Positions 7,949 through 16,369 are shown, numbered from the stretch's first letter. The stretch is 48,935 nt of DNA from Gammaproteobacteria bacterium (GCA_021647705.1 JAKIUF010000034.1:1-48935); one strand, 5' to 3'. Numbers and translations: made by a program. Notes: generated by a model not told the origin, from the letters alone.

Positions 7949-8421
7949 AAAACCCAACGCAAAGGCGCAAAGACGCTGAGAACGCAAAGGTTTATAATTT
8001 ATTAACAACACGTTTTATTCCATCCTTCAACACAGGCACATTAAAGTTAATCAACAAACCTAACTTTTTATTCATTAACCGCAAATAAGAAAGCAGCTGG
8101 GCTTAATGAACAGGCAGCATTTTTTCAACAACCTTCATTTCAACAACCACCTTACCCTCCACTAACAAATCAGTTCGGTAAACCACATCAAACTTTAATC
8201 CCTTATAGTCAGCCGATATAGGTACTTCTGATATCACCAGAACTCCTTGAAGTTCCAATTCACGCACAAGACATTGCTGGTATACAGACTCCAGTAATCC
8301 TGCCCCTAAAACACGATGCACTTCGATTGCTGCACCAATAATTTTTCCAGAAATCGTATTCTCATCCATGAATCACCTTTCTCTGCGTCCTTTGCGTCTT
8401 AGCGCCTTTGCGTTAGATTTT
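7949..8421. mobile_element. GCAAAG-arm cassette carrying a GxxExxY gene
   Basis: Inverted arms at 7949-7990 (CCAACGCAAAGGCGCAAAGA) and 8384-8421 (TTAGCGCCTTTGCGTTAGAT) bracket a near-complete GxxExxY reading frame that ends two bases from the left arm. The arms are the same family found without cargo elsewhere in the window. The unit as a whole looks like a discrete insertion between trpE and trpG. Mobility is inferred; no transposase is present. Confidence 0.6.
7992..8369 (-). pseudogene. GxxExxY protein (PD-(D/E)XK-like) with one in-frame stop
   Basis: The first 88 codons read MDENTISGKIIGAAIEVHR, then the name motif in LGAGLLESVY, and the nuclease-like signature RTDLLVEGKVVVEMK (D...ExK). 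A TAA at codon 89 interrupts the frame, but the same frame goes straight on with [34 protein letters not shown] and a natural stop, which is the normal end of this family (about 125 residues). So a single substitution, probably AAA or AAG to TAA, has broken it, or the C-terminal part is made by read-through. The biochemical role of the family is unknown to me. Confidence 0.8.
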
Positions 8422-8425
8422 TTCT

Positions 8426-9928
8426 TTAATGCAGCCTGACAACACCATCCAACCCAGCCTCGGCCATGGTAACGGCACGAAACACAGCACGTCCCTTGTT
8501 CATGGTTTCTTTCCATTCCAGTTTGGGCTGTGAATCATAAACCACCCCTGCTCCGGCCTGAATATGCAATTTTCCGGATTTGATCACCGCTGTACGAATC
8601 GCAATCGCGGTATCCATATTGCCATTCCAGCCAAGGTATCCCACAGCACCGGCATACACACCGCGCTTCACAGGCTCCAGTTCGTCGATGATTTCCATGG
8701 CCCGAATTTTCGGAGCCCCGCTCACCGTGCCTGCCGGAAAAGTTGCCCGCAACACATCCATCGCGCTCATGCCCGGTTTCAGTTTGCCTTCAACATTGGA
8801 AACAATGTGCATTACATGGGAGTAACGCTCCACCAGCATTTTTTCTGTCAGTTCAACACTGCCTGTTTCGCTGATGCGCCCTACGTCGTTGCGGCCCAGG
8901 TCAATGAGCATTAAATGCTCGGCCAGTTCTTTGGGGTCGGCCAGCAATTCCGTTTCCATGGCACGATCTTCAACGTCGTCATGGCCACGGCGGCGGGTAC
9001 CAGCGATGGGACGTACGGTCACTACGTCGCCTTCCAGTCGCGTTAGAATTTCCGGTGAAGAACCCGCAATGTGGAAATCATCCAGGTCGAGATAAAACAT
9101 GTAGGGCGATGGGTTGAGACTGCGCAGGGCACGATACAGGTCCAGTGGCGGCGCAGAATAAGGGACTGATAAGCGCTGCGATAACACTACCTGCATAACG
9201 TCGCCATCAACAATGTATTGCCGTGCGGCTTCCACTGCCTGTTTGAAGCCGGTTTCGGTGAAGCCGGAAACAAAGTCGGCTTCGTTAACCTCATTACCTG
9301 CTCGTGGCTCAGCGCGCGGTGTCGCTTCACGTAATCGTGCTTCCAGCTCATCAAGGCGTTGCTGACCCAAGGCAAAAGCATCCGCCTGTGCCGGGTTCAC
9401 ATGGACAATGAGATACAGCTTACCGCTGAGGTTGTCGAACACCACAACTTCTTCGGACACCATCAACAGAATGTCCGGCGTATTCAGTTCGTCAGGATTA
9501 GGGCAATTGGATAGCTTCGGTTCAATGTACCGAATCGTGTCGTAACCAAAATAACCCACCAGCCCACCGGTGAAACGTGGCAAATCATCTACCTCAGCCA
9601 CCTGATAACGGGCCTGGAAGTTCTCGATCCAGGTCAGCGGGTCATCACTGTGCAATGACTCGACGATTTTGCCATCGGTTTCCACTTCGATGAGTTTGCC
9701 CGATACCTTGAGCAAGGTGCGACAGGGCAAGCCAATAATAGAATACCGCCCCCATTTTTCACCGCCCTGCACGGATTCAAACAAATAGGAATAAGGACCA
9801 TTGGCTAACTTGAGGTAGGTGCTTAATGGTGTATCGAGATCGGCCAGCACTTCGCGCATCAGCGGGATGCGGTTAATATTTTGTGCCTTGCTTTGGGACG
9901 CAAGGGCGGCAAATTGTTCTTCATTCAT
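8426..9928 (-). CDS. trpE: Anthranilate synthase component I
   Basis: The 500-residue chorismate-utilising subunit makes anthranilate from chorismate and ammonia. Visible are the feedback-tryptophan site region ([20 protein letters not shown]), [45 protein letters not shown] and [16 protein letters not shown]. The ATG at 9928 is preceded by AGGTGAT at good spacing; a GTG three codons upstream is less likely. It is followed by repeat cassettes before trpG. A small open frame with two Trp codons lies just upstream (9979-10029). Confidence 0.97.
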   Translation of the reverse strand: MNEEQFAALASQSKAQNINRIPLMREVLADLDTPLSTYLKLANGPYSYLFESVQGGEKWGRYSIIGLPCRTLLKVSGKLIEVETDGKIVESLHSDDPLTWIENFQARYQVAEVDDLPRFTGGLVGYFGYDTIRYIEPKLSNCPNPDELNTPDILLMVSEEVVVFDNLSGKLYLIVHVNPAQADAFALGQQRLDELEARLREATPRAEPRAGNEVNEADFVSGFTETGFKQAVEAARQYIVDGDVMQVVLSQRLSVPYSAPPLDLYRALRSLNPSPYMFYLDLDDFHIAGSSPEILTRLEGDVVTVRPIAGTRRRGHDDVEDRAMETELLADPKELAEHLMLIDLGRNDVGRISETGSVELTEKMLVERYSHVMHIVSNVEGKLKPGMSAMDVLRATFPAGTVSGAPKIRAMEIIDELEPVKRGVYAGAVGYLGWNGNMDTAIAIRTAVIKSGKLHIQAGAGVVYDSQPKLEWKETMNKGRAVFRAVTMAEAGLDGVVRLH

Positions 9929-9978
9929 GTTTATCACCTACAAAGTCAAACAGACAGGACATTTCACAGACATCGACT

Positions 9979-10029
9979 TCAGCCGCGCCATCGTTCCTTT
10001 CGCCAATTGATTTGCAGGGTATAAAACAT
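9979..10029 (-). promoter_or_regulatory. Candidate trp leader peptide
   Basis: A 16-codon frame reads MFYTLQINWRKERWRG and stops about 50 bases before the trpE start. Two Trp codons in 16 is suggestive of a trpL leader, and trpE of some pseudomonads is attenuated. However no terminator hairpin with a T-run is visible before trpE, and the leader has only a weak Shine-Dalgarno. It is a candidate only. Confidence 0.3.
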
Positions 10030-10048
10030 ATTAACTCTTTTGTATTTT

Positions 10049-10116
10049 GTAGGGTGGGCATTGCCCACCATTACGGTTTATCTAAAAGTACAGCTGGTGG
10101 GCAATGCCCACCCTAC
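10049..10116. repeat. Inverted GTGGGCA REP pair between gph and trpE
   Basis: GTAGGGTGGGCATTGCCCAC (10049-10068) and its inverted partner ending GCAATGCCCACCCTAC (10101-10116) enclose 22 bases. Each arm is itself a palindrome. On the minus strand the TAG of TAGGGTGGGCA is the stop codon of gph (10113-10115). It is the same repeat type as 6986-7053. Confidence 0.85.
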
Positions 10117-10778
10117 AACAGGTCTTTCAATTCCACCATGGAATCAATCACCGCATCAGGATCTGATTCCCGAATATCCACGCCATGATTATAACCATAG
10201 CTCATGCAAATAATCTGAAAACCGGCAGCGCGTGCCGCTTTCACATCACTCACCGAATCACCCAGCATCAGGGATTTTTCAGGAGAGACGCCTAACACCT
10301 CTGCCGAATGCAATAATGGCAATGGGTCCGGTTTCTTTTTGGCAAGAGTATCACCACAGACGATGTTCGCAAAGTCGTCATGAATACCAAGATCCTTGAG
10401 CAACGGAATGGTGAACTGCGCCGCCTTGTTGGTCACACAGCCCAGCACATAATGTGCTGATTTCATATATTCCAAGCCTTCGCGCACACCGGGATACAGA
10501 CAACTGCGCTGACTGGTGTTAACGGCGTACAAATCAAGAAACAGCGGACAAGCCTTTTCAAACAGTGCTTCGTCCGGTTCACCCTCAAGCTGGCCGATGA
10601 GCGCGCGACGCACCAGCCGTTCCACACCATTGCCTACCCAGTTGCGCACGGCGGCTTCGCCACGCACCGGCATGTCCAACGCTTTCATCATTTCATCAAC
10701 GCAATAGGCAAGGTCCGGCACGCTATCGACCAGAGTGCCGTCAACGTCAATGAGGATCATTTCGGGTTTGTTGAGCAT
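10113..10778 (-). CDS. gph: Phosphoglycolate phosphatase (HAD family)
   Basis: The 221-residue HAD hydrolase removes phosphate from 2-phosphoglycolate. Motif I is LIDVDGTLVDS with the nucleophile Asp, motif II lies in GCVTNK, motif III in KKPDPLPLL and motif IV in MLGDSVSDVKAARAAG; the helical cap is of the Gph size. It lies between rpe and trpE, the order known in Pseudomonas, where Gph and Rpe are encoded next to trpE. A repeat separates it from rpe upstream, and its stop codon comes from a REP sequence. Confidence 0.93.
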   Translation of the reverse strand: MLNKPEMILIDVDGTLVDSVPDLAYCVDEMMKALDMPVRGEAAVRNWVGNGVERLVRRALIGQLEGEPDEALFEKACPLFLDLYAVNTSQRSCLYPGVREGLEYMKSAHYVLGCVTNKAAQFTIPLLKDLGIHDDFANIVCGDTLAKKKPDPLPLLHSAEVLGVSPEKSLMLGDSVSDVKAARAAGFQIICMSYGYNHGVDIRESDPDAVIDSMVELKDLL

Positions 10779-10787
10779 TTATTTGTT

Positions 10788-10874
10788 CTGCGTATTAACG
10801 CAGAGGACGCAGAATTTTTATGACTTAAATTCTCTGCGCCTCTGCGCCTCTGCGTCTTTGTGAACTCTGCGTTA
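10788..10874. repeat. GCAGAG inverted repeat between rpe and gph
   Basis: Alternating GCAGAG and CTCTGCG blocks (TTAACGCAGAGGACGCAGAA and CTCTGCGCCTCTGCGCCTCT) fill nearly the whole gap from the rpe stop to the gph start. The rpe stop TAA (10872-10874) is the first part of the repeat, which on that strand begins TAACGCAGAG. Confidence 0.8.
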
Positions 10875-11564
10875 AATAGCGGCCTTGGCTAATTCCGCAC
10901 GAAAAGCAGCAATAACGGAGTCATAGGTATTGGCATCAGCATCAGACTTCGCACCAAACACCGCAGAACCGGCAACAAACATATCAGCACCGGCTTCGGC
11001 GATTTCACGAATGTTATCCACTTTCACGCCACCATCGATTTCCAGTCGAATATCGCGACCGGAAGCATCGATGATTTTGCGGGCTTCGCGCAATTTATTC
11101 AGTGTTTCGGGAATAAAGCTTTGTCCGCCAAAACCGGGGTTGACCGACATCAGCAACACAATGTCCACTTTGTCGATAACATGTTTCAGCACATCCAGCG
11201 GCGTGGCGGGATTAAACACCAGCCCGGATTTACAGCCTTCGCCCTGAATCAGTTGCAATGTACGGTCGATGTGCTCGGAGGCTTCCGGATGAAAGGTGAT
11301 GTACGAGGCACCGGCAGCGGCAAAATCAGGGATAATGCGATCCACTGGTTTGACCATCAAATGCACGTCAATGTCGGCAGTCACTCCATGCTTGCGCAGC
11401 GCATCACACACCAGCGGACCAATGGTGAGGTTGGGCACGTAGTGATTGTCCATGACATCAAAGTGAACCACATCGGCACCGGATTTGAGCACATTGTCCA
11501 CTTCCTCGCCAAGGCGGGCGAAGTCTGCGGATAAAATGGACGGGGCTATTTTAAAATCTGGCAT
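10872..11564 (-). CDS. rpe: Ribulose-phosphate 3-epimerase
   Basis: The 230-residue TIM-barrel enzyme interconverts ribulose 5-phosphate and xylulose 5-phosphate in the pentose phosphate pathway. Metal and catalytic residues are seen in [53 protein letters not shown] and LEIDGGVK. It heads the minus-strand series rpe, gph, trpE. Its last residues run into a repeat that supplies the stop codon, giving a C-terminus a few residues longer than usual. Confidence 0.96.
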   Translation of the reverse strand: MPDFKIAPSILSADFARLGEEVDNVLKSGADVVHFDVMDNHYVPNLTIGPLVCDALRKHGVTADIDVHLMVKPVDRIIPDFAAAGASYITFHPEASEHIDRTLQLIQGEGCKSGLVFNPATPLDVLKHVIDKVDIVLLMSVNPGFGGQSFIPETLNKLREARKIIDASGRDIRLEIDGGVKVDNIREIAEAGADMFVAGSAVFGAKSDADANTYDSVIAAFRAELAKAAI

Positions 11565-11610
11565 GGTTTTGGTCTCTCAATTCTAGTCTTTCAAAAATAT
11601 ATTCTGGCTC

Positions 11611-11642
11611 TGCGGTCATTTACCGCACAAGACAAATTTGTC
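11611..11642. promoter_or_regulatory. Two adjacent palindromes in the rpe divergent promoter region
   Basis: TGCGGT-CATTT-ACCGCA (11611-11627) and the perfect 12-mer GACAAATTTGTC (11631-11642) lie side by side in the 185-base gap between rpe and the divergent hydrolase gene. Either could be a regulator site or a small hairpin; no known consensus is matched with confidence. Confidence 0.3.
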
Positions 11643-11749
11643 AGGATCGAGGACTTTACCTTATTGGCGATGACATTTCAGCCATACTTGGCCTCAGTGA
11701 ACGAAGTCAATATGCTCAAAACCGTCATTTTTGAAGAGGAATACATACC

Positions 11750-12589
11750 ATGCGGGCTGGTTTTCCATTTTTGCTGACACTTCAAACGGGACTGGTGGCC
11801 CTGCTGGGGCTTGCAGTAGCGGGTACAACAGCGGCTTCGGATATCGACAAGGAGCGACGCTGGGCAGAGCAACTGCAAGATCAGCTGGTCGTGGGAGAAC
11901 CCGTACGACTTATCGCTGAACAACAAGACTTTTTTGCCCTGTATACCCCTGCTGTCGGCAAAGTGCAGCGAGGCGGGGTTATCTTGCTACATGGGTTGGG
12001 CGCACACCCTGACTGGCCTGATGTCATTTCTCCCCTGCGAAAGAACCTGCCCGACGCAGGCTGGAGCACGCTCTCGATTCAGCTGCCCATACGTCCCAAC
12101 GAAGCAGGTTTTGCGGATTATCCCCCTTTATTCCCCGAGGCCAACGTGCGTATTTCTGCGGCCATTCGTTACCTGAAAAAACAGGGTTTGAGTAATATCG
12201 TATTGGTAGGACACAGCCTGGGTGCGGCCATGGGAGCTTACTTTCTGGCACAAAAAACACCAGACAACGAGGCTGTCCGCGCCTTCGTGGGCATCGGCAT
12301 GGGGCACGCACCGGGTACGGTGGCACATACGCCGGATGCCTTGGCGAAAATGACATTACCGGTACTGGATTTATACGGGACACAGGATTTGCGCGGTGTG
12401 CTGGGCTCGACCAAAGCGCGGGCAGTCAGTCAGGTCAATAATACTGGCTACCGGCAGCTCGCCATCGCCGGGGCCGATCATTTTTTTCGGGGGCTGGAGA
12501 CTACGTTGGTAAAACGGGTATCCAGCTGGTTAAACCGTGCCCTGTCCGATGTGAAAAATAACGCCGATACCAGCGCCTCATCAAGGTAG
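11750..12589 (+). CDS. DUF3530-like alpha/beta hydrolase, secreted
   Basis: The 279-residue protein has an N-terminal hydrophobic signal (TLQTGLVALLGLAVAGTTAA) and an alpha/beta-hydrolase body. GVILLHGLGAHPDWP is the oxyanion region, VLVGHSLGAAMG the nucleophile elbow (Ser in GHSLG), VLDLYGTQD a likely acid strand and GADHFFRG the His. This pattern, with its Asp/Trp-rich LHG loop, fits the DUF3530 family of gammaproteobacterial envelope proteins of unknown substrate. AGAGGA precedes the start at good distance. It is convergent with the outer-membrane gene after it. Confidence 0.8.
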   Translation: MRAGFPFLLTLQTGLVALLGLAVAGTTAASDIDKERRWAEQLQDQLVVGEPVRLIAEQQDFFALYTPAVGKVQRGGVILLHGLGAHPDWPDVISPLRKNLPDAGWSTLSIQLPIRPNEAGFADYPPLFPEANVRISAAIRYLKKQGLSNIVLVGHSLGAAMGAYFLAQKTPDNEAVRAFVGIGMGHAPGTVAHTPDALAKMTLPVLDLYGTQDLRGVLGSTKARAVSQVNNTGYRQLAIAGADHFFRGLETTLVKRVSSWLNRALSDVKNNADTSASSR

Positions 12590-12603
12590 CAGTATTGATG
12601 GGC

Positions 12604-13578
12604 TCAGTTGGCAAAATCCTTGCTCAAAATAAAATTAATGCTGTTCGATGACCAGTTGACTTCATTGAGTCTGGCCACACCTATGCGGCCATCAGAAAAG
12701 AAAACCCTACTAATACCGGAGTCGGTACTCCAGGACTGCACAACAATACTCACGCCCCATGTCCAGTACACACGAGAAGATACGCTCTGCCAACCCAGCT
12801 CCAACACCTGCCCCCAACCATCGGCTCTGTGCTCAAAACTCACCGGATGGGCAAAGTCGCTACGCAGATTCCAGTTGGCCTGGGCAGAGTAACGCACCCG
12901 ATGAACCTCCAGACGGACAAATGCCGTACCGCCAGCCCGCAAATCCAGAAAAATATCCGCCCCCAGCCAGGGGCCATACCATTTTGCATCATAAGTTGAA
13001 TTAAGCCCGGCAAAGGGGCCCAAAGGCACCACTCCTACAGCACCTGGACTGATAATTTGTAAATTTGCCAGATTAGACAATTGCTGATTACCGTTGCGCA
13101 TACGCAAATCCTGGTGGTGCCAGGAATAACCCGCGATAGGAACAATCTGCCATTGATCCGCTGCACCGGCAGAAAATATCATCCCCAGCCCGGCGGACAA
13201 ATCCAGCATCTTGCTACCATCCACACTGTTACTCGAACGGGAAAACTCCAGACTGCGGTTATCTCCGGCATAATCAGAATCCCGATTCCGCCCGTCCCAC
13301 ACCCAGCCGTAGCTTGCCTGGCCACGGAAATAAATGTTTGCATCATTACTGCCCGACAATTCGCCCCGAAGCTGTGAAATATCCATGTCTTTCCACTCCA
13401 GCTCGGAAAGAATATTGGGGCCAGCACCCTCGACACGAATATTCCAGTCCAGTGAATCCACACGATACCCGAGGCTCAATGATCCACTCGTCTGTTTGGC
13501 TGCTGCCAATATCGTACCCGAAAGAAGTCCCAACAATACAAACAGGAAAACATGACGCGCATACACCAAAAAGTTCAC
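12604..13578 (-). CDS. Outer-membrane beta-barrel protein, omptin-like fold suspected
   Basis: The 324-residue protein starts with GTG (13578) overlapping the djlA stop by one base. A signal peptide (VFLFVLLGLLSGTILAAA) is followed by LSLGYRVDSLDWNI and PNILSELEWKDMDISQL, then alternating amphipathic strands rich in Trp, Tyr, Gly and ending in an aromatic-containing strand. The opening blocks resemble omptin-like barrels annotated as Protochlamydia-type outer membrane proteins. Omptin catalytic Asp/His residues cannot be assigned safely, so protease activity is not claimed. Translational coupling to djlA suggests envelope-related co-expression. Confidence 0.65.
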   Translation of the reverse strand: MNFLVYARHVFLFVLLGLLSGTILAAAKQTSGSLSLGYRVDSLDWNIRVEGAGPNILSELEWKDMDISQLRGELSGSNDANIYFRGQASYGWVWDGRNRDSDYAGDNRSLEFSRSSNSVDGSKMLDLSAGLGMIFSAGAADQWQIVPIAGYSWHHQDLRMRNGNQQLSNLANLQIISPGAVGVVPLGPFAGLNSTYDAKWYGPWLGADIFLDLRAGGTAFVRLEVHRVRYSAQANWNLRSDFAHPVSFEHRADGWGQVLELGWQSVSSRVYWTWGVSIVVQSWSTDSGISRVFFSDGRIGVARLNEVNWSSNSINFILSKDFAN

Positions 13579-14375
13579 TATTTAGTCCCTCGTGCTTCGC
13601 GTATCCGTTCATAGGCAGCACGAATTTCGTGAGTTTTTTCTTCTGCCAGTTTCATCATTTCTTCCGGCAGCCCTTTGGCCACCAGTTTGTCCGGGTGATG
13701 CTGATTAGTTAGTTTGCGATAGGCACGTTTTACTTCGGCATCGCTGGACTCACTGGTCACATTGAGAATCGCGTAAGCATCATCCAGCGAAACCTGCTCA
13801 ACTCTGCCACCTTTTGCCGCGTGTTGCTCGGCGCGCACCATGGCCTCCAGGCGATCAAAATCAGCGGCTGAAAACCCCAGCGCATCACAAATAATCAGCA
13901 GCAGTTTTTTTTCGGCAGGATTCAACTCACCATCCGCATAAGCGGCATGCAGTTGAATTTCGATGAACATTTGTTGCAGATTACGTGCGCGTCGTGTCGC
14001 GTTATGAAAACGCGTCAGCATATCCTCCAGAACAAAATCACTTTCTTTGCCTTTGGAAAAAAGTGTGATGGCTTCGTGACGCGCCTGCTCAGACAACCCC
14101 ATACGTGCCATAACATGCCGCGCCAGGGCAATCTCTTCTTCAGAGACCCGTCCATCGGCCTTGGCCAGATGTCCCATCACGGAAAAGGTGGCTTCAAAAA
14201 AAGCGCGTTGAATCTCTCCATGGCTGAGACCACCCAGACCTGCGGAGAAATTACCACTGAAATTCGCCAGCCCGCGATCAAACTGATGCCCCAATAAGGC
14301 TCCGACAAGTCCTCCGAAGAGGCCACCCATCATATAACCCAACACACCACCAATTAATTTACCCCAGAAATTCAA
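13578..14375 (-). CDS. djlA: Co-chaperone DjlA
   Basis: The 265-residue protein has the three-part DjlA structure. A glycine-rich membrane segment at the N-terminus (GGVLGYMMGGLFGGLVGALL) is followed by a TerB-like helical domain (about 45-170) with FSVMGHLAKADGRVSEEEI and AYADGELNPAEKKLL. The C-terminal J domain (about 200-265) carries the HPD tripeptide in NQHHPDKLVAKG. DjlA recruits DnaK at the inner membrane in stress and capsule signalling in E. coli. It shares its stop with the start of the barrel gene downstream. Confidence 0.95.
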   Translation of the reverse strand: MNFWGKLIGGVLGYMMGGLFGGLVGALLGHQFDRGLANFSGNFSAGLGGLSHGEIQRAFFEATFSVMGHLAKADGRVSEEEIALARHVMARMGLSEQARHEAITLFSKGKESDFVLEDMLTRFHNATRRARNLQQMFIEIQLHAAYADGELNPAEKKLLLIICDALGFSAADFDRLEAMVRAEQHAAKGGRVEQVSLDDAYAILNVTSESSDAEVKRAYRKLTNQHHPDKLVAKGLPEEMMKLAEEKTHEIRAAYERIREARGTK

Positions 14376-14566
14376 ACACCCTCTCCCAGACTATGCATTT
14401 CTCTTCTTTTCAGTTGTTTAAAGCACGTTACGGCCAACAGGTACTGTTATTGGGGATGAAGTATACCGTGAATACGGCGGAAGGTTTAAGCGTGTCACCG
14501 TGCAGAAATTGTGACGGAAGAGAACAGTTATTTAACGTAATGAAAATATGGCCAAACCTGAACGGA

Positions 14567-14591
14567 AAACGGGGTGCAAAGCACCCCGTTT
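14567..14591 (-). terminator. Hairpin terminator after the small peptide gene
   Basis: The perfect stem AAACGGGGTGC / GCACCCCGTTT encloses AAA. It begins 13 bases after the stop codon of the 27-codon minus-strand frame at 14604-14687 and ends in a short T-run on that strand, so it probably ends that transcript; the A-rich side could also terminate plus-strand transcripts. Confidence 0.6.
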
Positions 14592-14603
14592 AAAAAACCG
14601 TCT

Positions 14604-14687
14604 TTAGATGCTGGCGGCATCAATCATAAAACCCACCATGACAACAATAGCCAGTATGTTCGCAAACAACGTTGCTTTAAGCTCCAT
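14604..14687 (-). CDS. 27-residue single-span membrane peptide
   Basis: The frame encodes MELKAT, then the hydrophobic span LFANILAIVVMVGFM, and ends IDAASI. An unusually strong AGGGGG ribosome site lies about eight bases before the ATG, and a perfect GC-rich hairpin follows 13 bases after the stop, so this short frame has the signals of its own transcription unit. A possible sigma-70 promoter lies at 14795-14822. It resembles other bacterial membrane micropeptides in build only; I recognise no named family and infer no function. It is convergent with nothing and lies between djlA and argA. Confidence 0.55.
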   Translation of the reverse strand: MELKATLFANILAIVVMVGFMIDAASI

Positions 14688-14794
14688 AATAATTCCCCCT
14701 CCGAAAAGTTTGATGGTAAACGCATCTAATTTCCCGATCGTTAACACCGAAACCAGACAGAAATTAATGCGAGGCCAAACCTTAGCAAATTACC

Positions 14795-14822
14795 CAGATA
14801 TTTATCAAGGCAATTTAGTCAA
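14795..14822 (-). promoter_or_regulatory. Possible sigma-70 promoter for the small peptide
   Basis: On the minus strand TTGACT and TATCTG are separated by 16 bases, giving a leader of roughly 100 bases before the peptide start. The -10 match is poor, so this is tentative. Confidence 0.3.
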
Positions 14823-15013
14823 GTATTGACCCTGTATTTTATACGCCTAATATTCACATGGATTACCCGGCCAGCCAGCAAAATATCCTTTGCTGCCATA
14901 AAGATAAGCGTGGGTTACAATGCTGAACAGTAACTTTACAGCGGCAAACCTCAATGGACAGAAAACACCGCCGCTAAAAATAATCGACCAAATATGTTTC
15001 AGGAGTGTCCCTG

Positions 15014-16369
15014 GTGACTGCATCCAATAAAAAATCAGCCGCCCACAAACCACACAGCGACAAACATTTTGTGTCGTGGTTTCGCGATGCCGCACCCTAC
15101 ATCAACGCCTTTCGCGGGCGTACCTTTGTGGTGGTGTTTGGTGGAGAGGCGGTGCAGGACAAAAATTTCTCCGGGCTGATCCATGATTTCGCCCTGCTCA
15201 ACAGTCTGGGCATTCGTCTGGTGCTGGTACATGGCAGTTATCCGCAAATAGAGGCTCGTCTCAAGGCACAGACAAACAAGACCGCCTTTCACCAGGGTTT
15301 GCGCATCACCGACGACACTGCGCTGGCCTGTGTGAAAGAGGCTGTGGGTACCGTGCGTGTGGAAATCGAAGCACTGCTTTCCATGGGACTGGCGCATTCT
15401 CCCATGGCCGGGGCGCATATTCGCGTGGCCTCGGGCAATGTGGTGACTGCGCGTCCACTGGGCGTGCATGATGGTGTGGATTACCTGCACACCGGCGAGG
15501 TACGGCGTATCGATGCCGAAGCCATTCATCATCAGCTCGACCAAAATGCTGTGGTGCTGCTCTCACCACTGGGGTACTCACCCACCGGTGAAGTATTTAA
15601 TCTCAATGCCGAAGATGTGGCCACCTCGGCGGCCATCGCCCTGCATGCCCACAAAGTGATTTATCTGGCTGAGGGGCCTGGATTGCAGGATGCGCGCAAA
15701 CGCCTGACCCGCGAACTCACCTTCAGCGCAGCACAGCAACTGCTCGACTCACGACGGCGTTTGCCCGACAACATACGGCGCATTTTGAGCAGCGCGGTAA
15801 ACCTGTGCCTCAATGGCATTCCGCGCGTGCATATTCTCAACCGGCAAATTGATGGTGCCCTGTTGCAGGAGTTGTTCACCCGCGATGGCGTGGGTACGTT
15901 AATCAGTGCCGATGCTTACGAAGGCACCCGTCAAGCGAGCATTGATGATGTGGGTGGCATTCTGGAATTAATCAGCCCGCTGGAACAGGCCGATGTACTG
16001 GTGCGCCGTTCACGCGAACGCATCGAAATGGAAATCGACCGTTTCACCATCGTCGAGCGTGATGGCATGGTCATCGCCTGCGTTGCACTCAACCCGTTTA
16101 GCGAAAACAAAATGGCCGAGCTGACCTGTCTTGCGGTACACCCGGACTATCGGGGTGCAGTACGCGGCAACACCCTGCTGCAATTCATCGAGCAAAATGC
16201 CATGCAACAGGGCATTCAGCAATTGTTTGTGTTATCCACCAAAACCTCGCACTGGTTTCTGGAACGCGGCTTCAAAAAGGCAGACATCAAAATCCTGCCC
16301 ATGAAACGGCGGGCATTGTACAACTACCGGCGTAATTCAAAAGTGTTTATCAAAACGTTAACCGAGTAG
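15014..16369 (+). CDS. argA: Amino-acid N-acetyltransferase (N-acetylglutamate synthase)
   Basis: The 451-residue enzyme makes N-acetylglutamate from glutamate and acetyl-CoA, the first step of arginine synthesis. Residues 30-290 form the amino-acid-kinase-like domain that normally binds arginine (TFVVVFGGEAVQD, LVLVHGSYPQIEARL, VVLLSPLGYSPTGEVFNLN). The C-terminal GNAT domain has ELTCLAVHPDYRG and the FLERGFKKADI block; the acetyl-CoA loop reads RGAVRGNTLL. The GTG at 15014 is preferred because AGGAG ends eight bases upstream; a GTG at 15005 overlaps that ribosome site. About 250 bases with a GC-rich hairpin (16471-16484) follow before the CLC gene. Confidence 0.94.
   Translation: MTASNKKSAAHKPHSDKHFVSWFRDAAPYINAFRGRTFVVVFGGEAVQDKNFSGLIHDFALLNSLGIRLVLVHGSYPQIEARLKAQTNKTAFHQGLRITDDTALACVKEAVGTVRVEIEALLSMGLAHSPMAGAHIRVASGNVVTARPLGVHDGVDYLHTGEVRRIDAEAIHHQLDQNAVVLLSPLGYSPTGEVFNLNAEDVATSAAIALHAHKVIYLAEGPGLQDARKRLTRELTFSAAQQLLDSRRRLPDNIRRILSSAVNLCLNGIPRVHILNRQIDGALLQELFTRDGVGTLISADAYEGTRQASIDDVGGILELISPLEQADVLVRRSRERIEMEIDRFTIVERDGMVIACVALNPFSENKMAELTCLAVHPDYRGAVRGNTLLQFIEQNAMQQGIQQLFVLSTKTSHWFLERGFKKADIKILPMKRRALYNYRRNSKVFIKTLTE

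Larger units (their letters stand above)
7607..8473. repeat. Tandem duplication spanning the trpE-trpG junction
   Basis: Unit A (7607-7913) and unit B (7914-8473) share the order trpG 5' end, left GCAAAG arm, GxxExxY sequence, right arm, trpE 3' end, read along the plus strand. Stretches of 60 or more bases are nearly identical, for example 7649-7735 against 7957-8043. Unit A has lost about 250 bases inside the GxxExxY gene. The centre of the duplication is a chimera of trpG start and trpE end. Confidence 0.85.

Noticed and set aside
14393-14593. A 66-codon plus-strand frame after djlA
   Set aside because: It ends within the terminator hairpin of the small peptide gene, has no ribosome site and no family-like sequence.
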